A stretch of 64,000 nt of DNA from Eutreptiella sp. 'Long Island Sound 2002' (lineage: Eukaryota > Euglenozoa > Euglenophyceae > Eutreptiales > Eutreptiaceae): positions 34,130,295 through 34,194,294 of the forward strand of contig OZ038388.1 of NCBI GenBank assembly GCA_964036045.1, read 5' to 3'. How positions within the stretch are numbered: the stretch's first letter is position 1; every line of letters starts with the position of its first letter. Below, piece by piece: positions 12,228-23,599 of the stretch. Position numbers and translations under genes: made by a program. Under the pieces are notes generated by a model. That model was given only the letters and a program-made list of their open reading frames with translations. It was not told the DNA's origin and did no database searches.

Positions 12228-12735
12228 CTACACTGCGCTTTGAAACTTCTGCAGCAGGTATGCTTGGCAGTACTTCACAATAGGAGAATAATTGACAAAT
12301 ACATAATATACATCTTGAAAGCTTATAGGTCTCTGAGTAGAAGAATAATGGAGGTGGAGGGACTGCCTCAGCAGCTTCGGTGAAAAGAATACCCCTCTTG
12401 TGCTGCACAGTGATTCACCTGAATTTCTTTCATAGACTTGCCCAATTACAACATTTGGCACATCCATATGCCGGATGGTGCAGCTCTTTCCACCAAGCAT
12501 ACCAATTACTGTACAATTCAGAACTTCCAGCTCAGGGAGTTGCACAGATGTGAAACTGTTGAGACGTAGTATATGCAGGAAACTGTAGATGGCTTGGTTT
12601 TGTCTTACCCGAGCCCAGATGCAGTAGCCTCATCCTGATCCAACGATCATGGCACTCAGCAGACTGTCTGCCTTGTCGAGGTACGAGCCCAGATCTGAAG
12701 TTAGTCTGAACTGGACGACAGCACACGGACCTCTA
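12228..12735 (-). CDS. Unrecognised coding island, possible leucine-rich repeat
   Basis: One minus-strand frame runs for about 170 codons with a single internal TGA near 12636. Text such as LRLNSFTSVQLPELEVLNC looks like one leucine-rich repeat, and the upstream part (SDLGSYLDKADSLLSAM) looks like folded protein. A GGTAAGA donor-like site and a CTACAG acceptor-like site lie near the TGA, but they are only about 26 bases apart, too close for a normal intron. The frame closes with TAG at 12228, and the following codons stay open for about 40 more before a TGA. Function unknown. It may be a diverged exon pair or a relic. Confidence 0.3.
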
Positions 12736-13174
12736 GCCAGTATGTACTTCTAAGATTCACACCCCAAGCACTCACAAGCTTTTGTTATGTTAGACCAAAC
12801 AGTTTGCCGAACTGATCCATCCCTGCGCAGTTGCTGTTGCAGTTTCTTTGTTTGTTTATGCATGGTCATGCAGGTTCAAAAATGTGTCTTGTGCATTGCA
12901 TGTAGCAATGCACATTATTGGTCTGGTTTAGTGCTTATTGTGAGTGGTGCGGTTGCAAATTGTATGTAGCATGGCGCATACTACGAATTGCAGCACATGC
13001 AGAGCTCCTAGGCAAAGCCTGGGGCCTTCAACGACCTGGCACTCCGAAAAGATTGAGCACAAAGCACCTGCAGACTTTATATACCACAGCTTCTCTCTAT
13101 CATGGACGCCACCTCTGAGGACGGCACAGTGATAGACAGTGTCAAATCATACCACAAGAATTCGATGTTGACTC

Positions 13175-13513
13175 TCATGCCGCTTTCACAAACTTGACGT
13201 CGTAGTCAAAGAACAACGGGTCGTCAATATTGGTCCCTGGGGCTTCACTGAGTAACTCTGGCAGTGGGTTGTCTAGCACTTTGCGGGTAATGTTCTGCGT
13301 CAGGTAGTCATCAGAATTCTTGTTGTAGTGGTAAAAGGTAATTGCAGGCTTGGGGACCTGATCCAGCAGCGGTGCCAGCTCCGACTTCAGCATGCCCTTC
13401 AGGTCGTCAATGATAGTCTCCTTTGTCACAATGACAGAGGTCTTGAGAACAGGAAACGGTAATGTACCACGGGACTGTACCCACATACGATTGATGGATG
13501 CTTCATTTGCCAT
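13175..13513 (-). CDS. Hypothetical protein exon, 112 codons
   Basis: The minus frame starts at an ATG at 13513 and ends with TGA at 13175. Its composition is that of an ordinary soluble protein: mixed charged and hydrophobic residues, with segments such as VIVTKETIIDDLKGMLKSEL and AITFYHYNKNSDDYLTQNI and a C-terminus of DPLFFDYDVKFVKAA. In frame just upstream is CAC-TAG-ATC, which could be a 3' splice site, so this may be the last exon of a longer gene. I do not recognise the family. Confidence 0.45.
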   Translation of the reverse strand: MANEASINRMWVQSRGTLPFPVLKTSVIVTKETIIDDLKGMLKSELAPLLDQVPKPAITFYHYNKNSDDYLTQNITRKVLDNPLPELLSEAPGTNIDDPLFFDYDVKFVKAA

Positions 13514-13519
13514 GTGGAT

Positions 13520-14460
13520 TTTCAAGATCTAGTGGACAAAGAGATTGTGGCGTCAGATCCCATAGCAATTCTCGAACTTCAAATTATGGCTGCAAGGAAG
13601 GTGCCCCTGACAAAAGGAGATTAAAGGCACCTGGGAACACTGGGAAACCAAAAGACACTGAAAAGGAAACAAGGCTCACTCTGACATGAGCGAAACCGTT
13701 ATTAGCTCACTCTGCTCGCTAACATGGATTGAAGGCTACTCTTGATGTGCCACCCCCTAAAATGACCAGATACTCAACTTGAGATCTGAGTAACACCTGC
13801 ACCAGACACACCCAAGACCATGGTGAATCATGTGTACCTGTAAATTAACTTATGGATACTGCCCCCACCAGACATGGACAAACATGGAAAAACACAGTCC
13901 CCATCCTGCCAACCCCCCATTTCTATACCCCAACCTGCAGGCAAATCCCCCAATGGGATGGTTGTCAAGTGACAATCGCCTGCACCCATGAACGTACATA
14001 CAATGACCCTACATGAAAAATGGAATGCATGGAAAGTGACCCACTTTTATCATGAAGCCCCCAGACACGCACACCATTTGAGCAGTCCTAGAACGTATCG
14101 GGGGGGGTGTTTGCCCGGCGCACACCCGGCACGCTACTTTTGCATTTCTATCCCGACTTTAAACCTGGATTTACCGTCCCCGAGAAGAGCTCCCCAAGTC
14201 GACCAAGAGTGGGCCGCAAACCTTCCCTACAAAGCACGCAGCATAAGTTGAAATCGCTGACTTCAACATCAATGTGTGTTACTCATGTATCAAGTAATAA
14301 ACAATCTTTTCCCCACAAGTGTGGGCATCAATACATTCATCACAATAATCTTTTTAACCTGAAACGATTGTTCCACCAAGTGTCCGCTGTGCATACACAG
14401 AGCAGTGCAAAAGTTCGCTGACAGGCCTGGTTAAGGGTCAATCCCTCGGGCACCCCTGAC
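13520..14460. other. No gene recognised
   Basis: Mixed-composition DNA with short open frames only. The GC-rich coding-like region begins near 14460. Confidence 0.4.
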
Positions 14461-14463
14461 CCT

Positions 14464-15812
14464 TTACCCAGATAAGGTTGGCTGGCGGTTGGAACGAGTC
14501 CTGCGCCTAGCGTCACCGCTGTTGGTCCCATGTCGTGGGTGATGCCTGCAGCAGATCAGCCAGTTGGTCCGCTTAGGCAGAGGCGACTCCACCCGGTGGG
14601 CGGCGCGCTCAGATGCCCACAACTGGCTCATCACCGAAAAGAGCTCAACCCTTCGGTTATGCCGCTGGTAGTGCCGGTCTGTGGAGGTGTCCCCACACTC
14701 TAGCACGTCACAGAAGGGAGTGCCAGTGCCGTGAATGCCGCACAAGATCATCTAGCACGTCGCGGTATGAATCCAGCAGTGAGGCCCCGAGAACGGCACG
14801 GTGATGCAGAAACCAAGGCTGGGCCAGATACTGCATCGCCGAGGTTACCTGCTGTGCCCCTCGGAGTGCGGCAGCGGAACAGAGGCACTTGTCGAGATAT
14901 TTCACCACCGATGACCTAGTGTGGTACGACTGCGGCCGGTCCCATGTGCGCACCGCTCTGCGGTGGGATGCCTCTTGAGAGGCACGGCCATCCCGCCGCG
15001 ATGTTCTCTCCCGAGGACACAGTCCGTGGGGTTAGGCCGTACAGCTTGTGGACGCAGCTTCGTGTACCATGCCGGCACCGGTGTGGACGGTGTGGGCGGC
15101 ACCTGTGGGTCGCGGGGGGGCATGGTGAGTTGGCCGCGCAGTTGGCGTACGCCATGTAGGGTGTGGTACTGGTGCTAGGCCACACTCTCCCTGAGGTCTA
15201 CCCGCAGTGCTCGGGGGATGTGGTCCCATATGCGAAGGCAAGAAACATGGTGTAGGTCCGCCGCCGACGCCCTATTCCACCATTCAGTTACCATATCTTG
15301 CCATGGTCCCCAGGTGCTAAGCCACATGTTGCGAAATGCGACTTTCCAACGCATGCAGTGTATGAGGCGTTTGTGGACAGTGGTACCGTGATGGAGGGGA
15401 CATAGGGGGCATTTGGGGGTGGTATGGTCCCACGGCGCGCCCGTCCCATCCCATCGTACCTAGCCCCGGAGCCATTTAACCCAGAGCATGTGTCGGTCCC
15501 CGCGCATCAGCAGCCACGATACCCAGTGCGCACCGTCGAAAGTGACAACACGCCTACGCTGGAGGATCCATTTCCGCGCCGGAGTGGGGGTGGGCCCGCC
15601 GCATATTGCAATATCTTCGGGGCGCCGGGGATCGTAATCCGGCACGGGTAGGCGCGTGGTCATCTTGGTGAGCAGGTTTACTTCCCCATTGTGCCGGATT
15701 TGTTCGCGTTCCTGCGCGTTGCGGGCCTCCGTCTCAAGGCAGTGGCTGGCGATCCACTCTGCGGCGACGCGTTTATGTTGCACTTGGTCGCACACTTTGT
15801 GGCGGATGTCGG
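14464..15812 (-). pseudogene. 5'-truncated retroelement-like ORF with a CPLC-H zinc-binding motif
   Basis: A GC-rich minus-strand frame runs from about 15812 to 14902 interrupted only by TAG at 15462-15460 and 15177-15175, ending in TGA. Between the two TAGs it reads KCPLCPLHHGTTVHKRLIHC, a Cys-x2-Cys...His...Cys arrangement like the zinc-binding tail found after the reverse transcriptase of LINE-type elements, followed by Trp-rich text. Beyond 14902 coherent coding continues in the other two frames (14953-14708, then 14751-14464), so frameshifts are also present. The upstream side ends abruptly at a dispersed repeat near 15815, and no RT domain is visible. Assignment to a LINE-like element is inference from the zinc motif. 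Confidence 0.5.
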
Positions 15813-15814
15813 CG

Positions 15815-16262
15815 TCCGAACCTTTTCAAGGCATTTTGGTATTCTCCATGGGTCAAAACACGTCATCACAGGCTCAAAACGGGCTAAAAACACTTGTTTG
15901 AGCATCCCAAGTGGTCTAGGAACAACTTTGGAAAAAAAAAAATTTTTTTACTCCGAGGACCCCGGTGGACCCACCATTGGCCCCCACTGTGCGCGGGCCG
16001 GGCTGCCCTCCGGCTCCACCAAGTGACCACTGGTACGGGGGCCTAGGCATCTCGTTGGGTGATTCTGAGGCTTGGAAACCACCAAAAGTGGGGGGTTGCG
16101 GGTGGGCCAACCGTTTCCCTTCATTTGTCCGTTTTGAATGGGTTTCGGGGCCGTTTTTGGTGAAAAAAGGCTGTTTTGGGGCACAAAATGCGCAGTTTTG
16201 AGGGGGCGCCTCCCGACTTGGCGACCCCGCCCCGGGGCGCTGCCGTTGAGTTTTTGGCTCAA
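15815..16262 (-). repeat. Dispersed repeat B, inverted copy (relative at 26685-27330)
   Basis: Read on the minus strand it matches 26685-27330: CTAGACCA, CAAACAAGTGTTTTT, GTTTTGAGC, ATGCCTTGAA, AAAACTCAACGG, CATTCAAAACGG and ACCCGCAACCCCCCAC are shared. The 27-kb copy has about 170 extra bases in the middle (26850-27020). Part order differs between the copies, which points to rearrangement. Confidence 0.75.
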
Positions 16263-16264
16263 AA

Positions 16265-17396
16265 CTTGGATTCGGCAGGGGCACCACCTAAGGTATGCGA
16301 TGGGTAGAGTAGAGTAGAGTCGGAAGCGGTGGAACGGAGTAATGGCCGAAGCGGAAAGGAGAAGTGTTGCTTGTTGCTTGCTTGCTTGTTGCTTGCTTGC
16401 TTGTTCACTAGATTTAAGGGGAGAGGGGTGTGGTAATACATGTAAGGACTAAACAATGATTGCCTCTCCATGTCAGCTAGGGAGTGAGATGGCGCACACC
16501 TCATCACCCTGAAACGCGCCATGGATCCATTGTGCAGCGTAGGAGGGTGATTCGACCATATTCTAGGCCGCCTACACAGGCTACCTTTGTGGCTCATGGA
16601 TTTCACTGACTGGGCCAGGTTTTGGTATTGGCCAAAGTGGCACTCCTGTTCATGCATTTGGCAGCTATCCTGCTCAAGCATGCATTTGGCAGCTATCTTG
16701 CTCAAGCGCCCCACCTGTCTGCAAAGGTCACTGTGGGCCTACCCCCAAGTGAGGCAAGGGGGAGGTGAGATTTCCGCCGCACTGAAGCACTTTTTGGGAG
16801 GGGTAGGGTTTTAGCAATCTACAGTGTTCCACAACAATGAGAGGGGTCTAACCCCTCACTAACTCCTCACACAAATTCATGCCCAGTCCCGTGTGCTGCA
16901 CCAGATTTAGCTGCCCCGAGACTAGGGTCTTTTGGCACGCATGAACACGTAGACCATGAAACACACCATTGGTGACACCCATGAAGAGAACAATAGCACC
17001 TTTTCCTGCATCCGGAATCATCCTGCTTGAGGGTGTGATGACCCAATGGGCTACATGTGGGGAATAGAACACAATCAAATGGTGTATCACCCATCCTTTA
17101 TCTCGTGCCCTTTCGACCTACCCCAGGGATATTCCAAGTCACCTTGTTGCCTAAAACATCCCTCATGTGCCTCTAAGTATGCCTACAAGTCCCCACGACC
17201 CACCTAGACTACCTCAGAGCACCTAACCTTGGCATGATCCAATATTTGACCCAATGTTGCCTCCTAAATTAAGGCACCAAGCTGAAATATGCCAAGATAA
17301 ATGACCACTGACAGGGCTTGTGCCTTTCTGAGGGAACTTCCGCCTTGCGCGCCCAACATCCAAATCAATGTTCCAGCCATCTATCCCGATGCTTTA
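16265..17396. other. No firm gene; TTGC/TTGCTTGC microsatellite at 16368-16405
   Basis: A (TTGC)-type microsatellite and a short TAGAG repeat (16305-16319) lie here. A minus frame at 16848-17090 (80 codons, with text such as SRMIPDAGKGAIVLFMGVTN) could be an exon, but nothing corroborates it. Confidence 0.35.
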
Positions 17397-17534
17397 CCCA
17401 TGGCATACCGGGCTTGGGGTGCCCTTTTCACAATTGCAAAAGCACGTGATTGGAAGGAGTGGTAGCCCATGGCATACCGGGCTTGGGGTGCCCTTTTCAC
17501 AATTGCAAAAGCACGTGATTGGAAGGAGTGGTAC
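17397..17534. repeat. 69-bp tandem repeat, two identical copies
   Basis: CCATGGCATACCGGGCTTGG begins at 17398 and again at 17467. Each unit ends with CAATTGCAAAAGCACGTGAT then TGGAAGGAGTGGTA. The second half recurs at 18140-18183. The unit contains a CACGTG palindrome next to ATTGG (CCAAT on the other strand). Confidence 0.9.
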
Positions 17535-17950
17535 TGGAGAGCAACGTGGGGAAATAGTTGTACCAACAAATGACCTCATTCAAGGTGTTCGTTGAGTGGT
17601 GCATTCATTGTGCTCGCAGTGTAGTGCGCACTGTTCCATCGGATCCCTATGCTTGCATGCCCACTGTACCCATAGAAGATAACGTGGCAACAGCAAGTGG
17701 CACAAACAATGTTGAATGCCGGGTGATAAAATGGCAATTCTCCCCACGCACTTGCACCATCAGGGATTCAACATGCCATTCCAAACATGCACATGTGCCC
17801 ACTCTTTTTGGGTGGGAGACTGAACAGGCATCACACTTCTTATTTGCAAGTACATTACAATGGGGTATCATCCTTGCCAAAGGAACTAATTGTGGCCATT
17901 GCTTGCTACAAAGCAAAAGAGCAAGCATGACAACATGCATCAATGGCTTG

Positions 17951-18140
17951 GACAAAATCAAAAGTGGCTACATCACCCCTACCTCCTCAGGGGGCCAAGA
18001 GTGGGCGGAATTGCTACATAACCCCCGCGCTCTCGGGGGTCCCCAACAAAGAGGACAAAATCAGAAGTGGCTACATCATGCTTGCCTTCTCAGAAGCCCA
18101 AAAATGGGCGGAAAAGCTACGCAACCCCGACGTTCTATGC
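17951..18140. repeat. 103-bp tandem repeat, two diverged copies
   Basis: GACAAAATCA followed by AAGTGGCTACATCA starts at 17951 and, as GACAAAATCAGAAGTGGC, at 18054. Shared downstream blocks include a GTGGGCGGAA / ATGGGCGGAA region and GCTAC.CAACCCC. The 250-codon plus frame over 17558-18310 runs through both repeat types and is not convincing as a gene. Confidence 0.8.
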
Positions 18141-18464
18141 CCTTTTCACAATTGCAAAAGCACGTGATTGGAAGGAGTGGTAGGGAGAATCTTCACTTGC
18201 TCTCTTGGGCACTTAATAAAATGCTCCAATCCCATTGTGCTCGGCTCAGTCAGAAAATCCCACACAGAGACATGCTCCCAAACGGTTGGAGGTGGGACAG
18301 TAACCGTTGAAATGTTGCCCGGTGCGCTAACGTTCCCTTGAGTCATCCAGTCAAAAATAACCGCACACGCACTGCGCACCCAATGCGTTGTTGGTAAACA
18401 GTGTCCAATTGCCAATCGCTGTTGGTTTCCCAGGCTGTTGATTGCAAGCACTTGAGGCATGGGG

Positions 18465-18748
18465 GGCGTTTTCGCACAGCACGGGAGCGCCAATTATTAC
18501 ATTGTTTCAGCCGGGAACACCCCTGAAAACCACCCACCTACAGAAGCATGCATAATTCAAAACAGCATGGGGTGCAGAATTCAGGTCCCTGGGACCCGTG
18601 GCAAGCATCAGACCAAAAAAAAAAAATCCCTGGTGTACTAGCAAGGGCTGTAGGATGCAGAATTCAGGACCCTGGGACCCATGGCTACTGGTGGTGGAAA
18701 ACAGCCGACTTTTCACACAGCGCGTGCACAGCGCACGGTGCGCCCCCA
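18465..18748. repeat. Composite of dispersed repeats X, Y and Z
   Basis: Three blocks seen elsewhere are joined here: X (18465-18560, also 9030-9130), Y (18570-18690, also inverted at 9518-9620) and Z (18680-18748, also 10790-10856). Within Y the block TGCAGAATTCAGG occurs twice, each time followed by CCCTGGGACCC. Confidence 0.75.
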
Positions 18749-18749
18749 T

Positions 18750-21310
18750 TGCATGCATCCAAGAAGGATGAAGATTGGTGGAAACCATATGCAGATGGGA
18801 TCTGATCACAGACATTGAAAGACAAGAAAGTGTGCAGATCGGTAACCACAAAGTGCATGATGTCAGATTTCACAGCTTCGTACCAATGGCTAGTCCAGCT
18901 GAAGCTGGGGTCAGATGGGTCAGATGTCTTGGTGCTGGCAGACACACATCACCATTGAGACAGAGCCTTCAAGAGCAGCAGAGAGCACTTACACATCACG
19001 GGGCAATTCTGCATGGCACAGAGCAGCAGAAGCAGCAGTGCCAAGCACCCAGAACAGCAGCAGAGGATTGCGAGCCTGATGCATGGGACAAGGTAGTACA
19101 TGACACCTGTGTCTTGATTGCTATCAGGCTCCAACACCAAAAACTTGCATGCTGCATGAAAATGGGCTGAGGAAGTGGATCGTCGCGTCACAAAATGAAA
19201 GGTCTCTTCCCATGGTGCACTTAGCGCATACCAGTAAGACCCAAACCCTAGCAGAAGGATAGATCCCTGAGCAGATGGGCTCCTTGCCAATGCCAAAGCC
19301 CCCTGTTACACAGCGGGATCCACCCTCATGCCATTGTGCTGCCGCGGTGCACCGCGGTGCTGCACAATACTGAAACATCCCGATAGAGAAACACTGAGGG
19401 AAAGCAGTGCTTGCTATGTACGGGTTCAACAGTGATGATGATTCCATCATCACGAAGCTAGAGCAGCAGGTTAGATAGATAGGTGTGTGTGTTTCTGTGC
19501 GTGCGTGTGTGTGTGTGACAAAATGCGGGGAGGCTTGGCACCTGAAGCTGCTCGTTCCGCGTGATTGACATGATCTGGTTGACATACATACCATGTACCC
19601 TGAAGCAAAGGTAGTCTTTTTAAACGTCCTTGATTCCTTGTTCTATTTGGAGGTTGCATCCATGCACAAAGAGCTGTCTGGCCTTGGTAAGCCAAGCAAG
19701 CAAACAGCGAGCTAGCAAGTACCTAGTTGGCAGAAAGGAGGCATCGCAAAAGAGATGCACTGACAAGACAGTCAATGTGTTGCAAAATCAGCATCACACC
19801 CACGACTGCAAAATTCTCTTGCTGTGCCAGTGTAGAGCAACTGTGCCGCAGCCCCCACTTAGCTCATACTGCAATACCTGAATCAGTGGTAGATGTAGGT
19901 TGTAGCGAATGGGGGATGGTTGGCAAGCAAAGGCAGTGTTCAGAGAAGCCAGAAATAAGCAGCACCAGTGTAAGCTGTGCCCTCAATAAGAGTCAGTTTC
20001 TGGTTCGGGTCTCTGGCCAAACCCATGGGGGCATGCCCGGGGAAAAGGAAGCCAGAGCACACATTTGCCGAGATATGGCTGACCTCAATCAGCCGCCACT
20101 GGGTCAAAAGCAAGCATCTGAACCCAACAAATGCCTTGGGTGCTGAGTCAGTGCAATGCGCAGGCTCCAAAATGACAATGGGGCAAGGGGTTCAAGCCTG
20201 CAATGCCAGGCACGAATGCATCCAGAAAAATCAGTGCCATTTGTGTGTGGATGAAAATTGCCAAATCACCAGGGAAAGATGGGTTTGAGCACATCAGACA
20301 GGGGAGAGGTCAGATGGGAAGCCCCCTTCTGCAGACAATACCACTGGACAGGGCTGATACGGCAGAAGGTCCTTGGAGTCTCCAGGGGCGCAACCATCAT
20401 TCCACTGCATCAGTTCTGGTGTTCGATGGGAGTCTCTAGGGTGCATACAGAGGTTTGGCTGGTTGCAACAATTCCGTTGCCCCCCCCGACACAGCACAGT
20501 AAAAGTCGAACATCCATCTGACGGGCGGGAGCGCGCGCGGCAGTTCTGGTGTTCGATGGGAGTCTCTAGGGTGCATACAGAGGTTTGGGGTAAATGTGAA
20601 GGGTGTGCACCGGAGGTGCTTCCTCAAAATGCCTCGTTCGAACAGCTCTGCAATGGCAGGAAAGGGCAAATTGAGATGCAGGGCTGTCCTAAACAGCCAA
20701 AGGGAAAAGAGTCATCCATAATAATCTTGTCGCATTATTTTCAATAGCACTAACGGGGTTGTACGACCAGTCAAAGGGGAGACAAGGCACAAAGAAGGAG
20801 ACACCCCGAACCTTGAACTGGATCTTGTTAGACCACTTGGGGGGGGAGCTTGCAGGCCCAGTACATGTTTGAAATATCGAGTTTCGTGGAAAACATGTTT
20901 AGTTTTAAGTGACGGCAAGCAGACCGAAGGGAATCAAGCTGCCCTAATTACAGGCAAAGTTGCTAAGAAAGAGTGCACCAAGGTCACACAAAATGCACTG
21001 TCAAACTGAATTGATACCGCCAATCCAACCAGCAGGTGCACACTGCGGCCCATGATATACAGCTCCAACGCAGAAATACATCGCGGATCTGCAGACTGAA
21101 GACAGCATGCTGTGCCCGTCATGGAAACACCTGCAAATAGATTGCCTAAATGGTCGCATGACTTCAAATGCAGGCTGCTATGAAGGGAAGAACATAATAG
21201 AGGTAGCACCCAAGAGGCCCCTTTGGCTTCCTTGTACTGGGCAGAAGATCATCGAAGGGGTGGAGGGGAGGAAAGGAGCTTAGTGCCCAAGCCAATCCCT
21301 GGGGTAGTCT
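18750..21310. other. No firm gene; 48-bp direct repeat at 20411 and 20541
   Basis: CAGTTCTGGTGTTCGATGGG and the next 28 bases are identical at 20411-20458 and 20541-20588. A TG-rich microsatellite lies at about 19482-19518. Cysteine-rich open frames on the minus strand (19124-19594) are unassigned. Confidence 0.45.
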
Positions 21311-21311
21311 G

Positions 21312-22331
21312 TTACGCACCCTTGATCCTAAATTTCGCAAGCAACTTTGGTGATGGTTGTCGAATATTCCAAACCAAACCAAAAAAGCCCCACAGGCAGA
21401 TGACATAGTAAATAGGATCAATCTCATACCATTCAAACCCTGCTCGAGCAGTATTGGATTGAGCATGGTGGTTGTTGTGCCAATTTGCACCAAGCATAAT
21501 AGGGGTCAGCCACCAGACGTTTCGGGCATCACACTTCGGAGCAGCAGGACTGCTATACTTCAGTTCCCCCACCATATGCGCAGCAGAATTCACCAGCTGC
21601 ACGGCGTTCCAACTCCAAAAGGAAGGCAGGCAGTATGCCCAGGCGTAGGCAGGAAACCCATAAAGGTACCAGATGGCAAACCCAAATGCGTAGTAGATAG
21701 CAGGGGCAAGCTTATCAATGAGAAGAATTTCAGGAAAATCCTTCCAGTCGGCAATCAGGGTCCAATCCAGTTCAGGCATCCCAGCTCCAAGCAGATAGCC
21801 CCCTTGAGCCCAGTAGAACTGGTAAAGCTTGCTGGTCTGCTTTGACCCCTCGGAGGCGGAAGGGCTGTGGATGTCGTCTTCTTCCTCACAGCGCTTATGG
21901 TGGTGTCGGTGCGCTACAGCCCAGTGTAGTGGGCCCGCTTGGCCACCTAGAGCCCCAATGAATGCGATAAACAGACCCATAGGTCGGCTGGTGTCGTAGC
22001 CCCTGTGGGAGAAGAACCGATGGTAGCCCCCGAGAGTACCAACCATTTGAATAAACCAGACAGCAAAGCACCACTTCAGCAGCGCTGGGTGCCATCCTGC
22101 AATGAGCACCATGAGGGGACAAGCGATATTGACCCAGCAAAAGAAGAAGGCTGGTCCAAAACGCTCATTCCGTGCCAACTTTTTGCCGGTCTTGTACTCC
22201 TTCTCGAAACCAACATCGCTCCCAGCGATGGAATTGTCAACTGCTTGTGCCACAGGTTTAGGTTTGACGTGTGTGGCTGCAGCCGTTACTGTGGCTGTGG
22301 CCTTCACTGTGGTAGCGCTGTCTGAACACAT
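21312..22331 (-). CDS. Membrane fatty-acid desaturase, delta-9 (acyl-CoA/acyl-lipid) type, 339 aa
   Basis: This is an integral-membrane di-iron enzyme expected to insert a double bond into a saturated acyl chain. All three histidine boxes of the family are present in order: HRFFSH (104-109) after GGY, HRHHH (141-145) followed by the acidic DDIHS segment, and HNNHH (285-289) after GANW. Hydrophobic segments near 60-100, 115-135 and 212-245 fit the usual membrane hairpins. Length and spacing match stearoyl-CoA/delta-9 desaturases without the fused cytochrome b5 domain. The N-terminal 40 residues are Ala/Thr-rich and could be a targeting or linker region. The ATG at 22331 is preceded in frame by TAA 13 codons upstream, so the start is well defined unless a splice site intervenes. 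The frame has no introns and ends in TAA. Regiospecificity is inferred from the family only. Confidence 0.93.
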   Translation of the reverse strand: MCSDSATTVKATATVTAAATHVKPKPVAQAVDNSIAGSDVGFEKEYKTGKKLARNERFGPAFFFCWVNIACPLMVLIAGWHPALLKWCFAVWFIQMVGTLGGYHRFFSHRGYDTSRPMGLFIAFIGALGGQAGPLHWAVAHRHHHKRCEEEDDIHSPSASEGSKQTSKLYQFYWAQGGYLLGAGMPELDWTLIADWKDFPEILLIDKLAPAIYYAFGFAIWYLYGFPAYAWAYCLPSFWSWNAVQLVNSAAHMVGELKYSSPAAPKCDARNVWWLTPIMLGANWHNNHHAQSNTARAGFEWYEIDPIYYVICLWGFFGLVWNIRQPSPKLLAKFRIKGA

Positions 22332-22990
22332 TGGAGATTGCCTGGTGCCAGAGATACTCGAATGGACTTAGTTTAAAAAGTGCCCCAAAGCAGCACACAT
22401 GCAAGAGCACCCTAAAAGAACAAACACAGTGACCAGGTCAGCAAAAAATTGCAGGGATTGTAGATCTACCAGACGCAACATAAGTCCTCTGCTGCAAGCA
22501 ACTGCTTCATTGATTTGCCCTCTGATCTCTGCAGTGCTGCTTTCCCATGAAGCCATTTACTGGATCCAAATGTGCTGTGTTGTCAGCATGCATGTGGTAC
22601 CAACCCTTTTTCAGATTTCAGCTTTTTTGCCTGTCCCAGTGCAATGTGAAATACCAAATTTAGGCTCCCGAGAGTCCTTCTGTTTGGGGCACGAGGGGAA
22701 CTCACAGAAACTTGCACTGCAGGGCCCTGGAGTCCAGATTCAGAAAAGTAACACAACTGGCTCGTTGATGTGGATCATCACCCTCACTTGTTACACAGCC
22801 GCCTATTGGCCGCAACATCTGTGCTGCTGCAGTGCATTTCCTGAACTGCTGAGCTGGATGACAGCATGTACACCCCCTCCCAGGATGCTTTTTTTGGTGT
22901 TACGGCACTAGGCGTGTGCAGCAGCCCCTCAGAGGGTCTGCAGTCACGAGCGGGGAGACACAACGGGCCAGGTGGGATGGTTCAGATCCT
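22332..22990. other. Region upstream of the desaturase; no promoter motif that I can defend
   Basis: The 170-codon plus-strand frame (22399-22911) has no recognisable domain and lies antisense-upstream of the desaturase, so I treat it as non-coding. No clear TATA box is visible within 100 bases of the desaturase ATG. Confidence 0.4.
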
Positions 22991-22992
22991 TT

Positions 22993-23576
22993 TCATTCGT
23001 GGACAAAGTGAGAGCAAAAGGTGTCAATCTCGTGGAAGTGCCTGTCAGAGGGCATGAGGATGACACAGTGACTGAGTAACCAGACTTGTTCCAATACGGC
23101 CTTCATGGTTGCGTCATCGGGGGCAACGAACGCAATGTTATCCATGTAGATGAACACGACACCCTCTCCCAGAATGCTCCACCGCCATCATTTAATCTGC
23201 CCTCAGGAAAATCCCTCAAGTGAAAATAAAAGATGAGGGACATCGCCTGCTGGGGGGTTTCTGCATAGTGTGCACATAGTGGGTGGGACTTCGTCCTCAT
23301 GAAGTATAGCTTTTTGGATTCCAAATTTGGAGTGAACTGCAAAGCCTGCCAACACTGCCTTAGGATGTTGGGCTCGAGCTGAAACCTAGCCTTGGATGTC
23401 AAATACACCTCTGTATCCTTTTGGAGTTGCTTCAGTAAATCATACTTCAAACTGGACGCTGCTTCTGCGTGCCATGAAAACACACAATTTTCGGCTGCAG
23501 GAGACCTTGGTATTCTGGAAAGAGACATCATGAGGTTCACTTCATCATCAACAAACGGGGGCAATGAATCATTCAT
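22993..23576 (-). pseudogene. Reverse-transcriptase-like fragment with a YMDN active-site motif
   Basis: A minus frame from an ATG at 23576 reads as ordinary protein for about 130 codons (for example AASSLKYDLLKQLQKDTEVY). Near 23165 coherent text passes to another frame reading GVVFIYMDNIAFVAPDD, then a helix and LSHCVILMPSDRHFHEI, ending in TGA at 22993. The block hydrophobic-x-Y-M-D-N followed by hydrophobics, an acidic helix and a downstream LxxxV helix looks like motif C and the following segment of a Ty3/gypsy-like reverse transcriptase, with Asn in place of the second Asp. Motifs A and B are not visible, so the call is tentative. A one-base frameshift separates the two parts. Confidence 0.4.
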
Positions 23577-23599
23577 TCATTCATTCACCATGCGAGGCA

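Noticed and set aside
13102-13197. Small plus ORF starting MDATSEDGTVIDSVKSYHKN
   Set aside because: It looks coding, but its end overlaps the 3' end of the better-supported minus exon, and 31 codons without other support are too few.
17558-18310. 250-codon plus-strand ORF
   Set aside because: It runs through two unrelated tandem repeats (103-bp and 69-bp types), and its text follows those repeats rather than any protein pattern.
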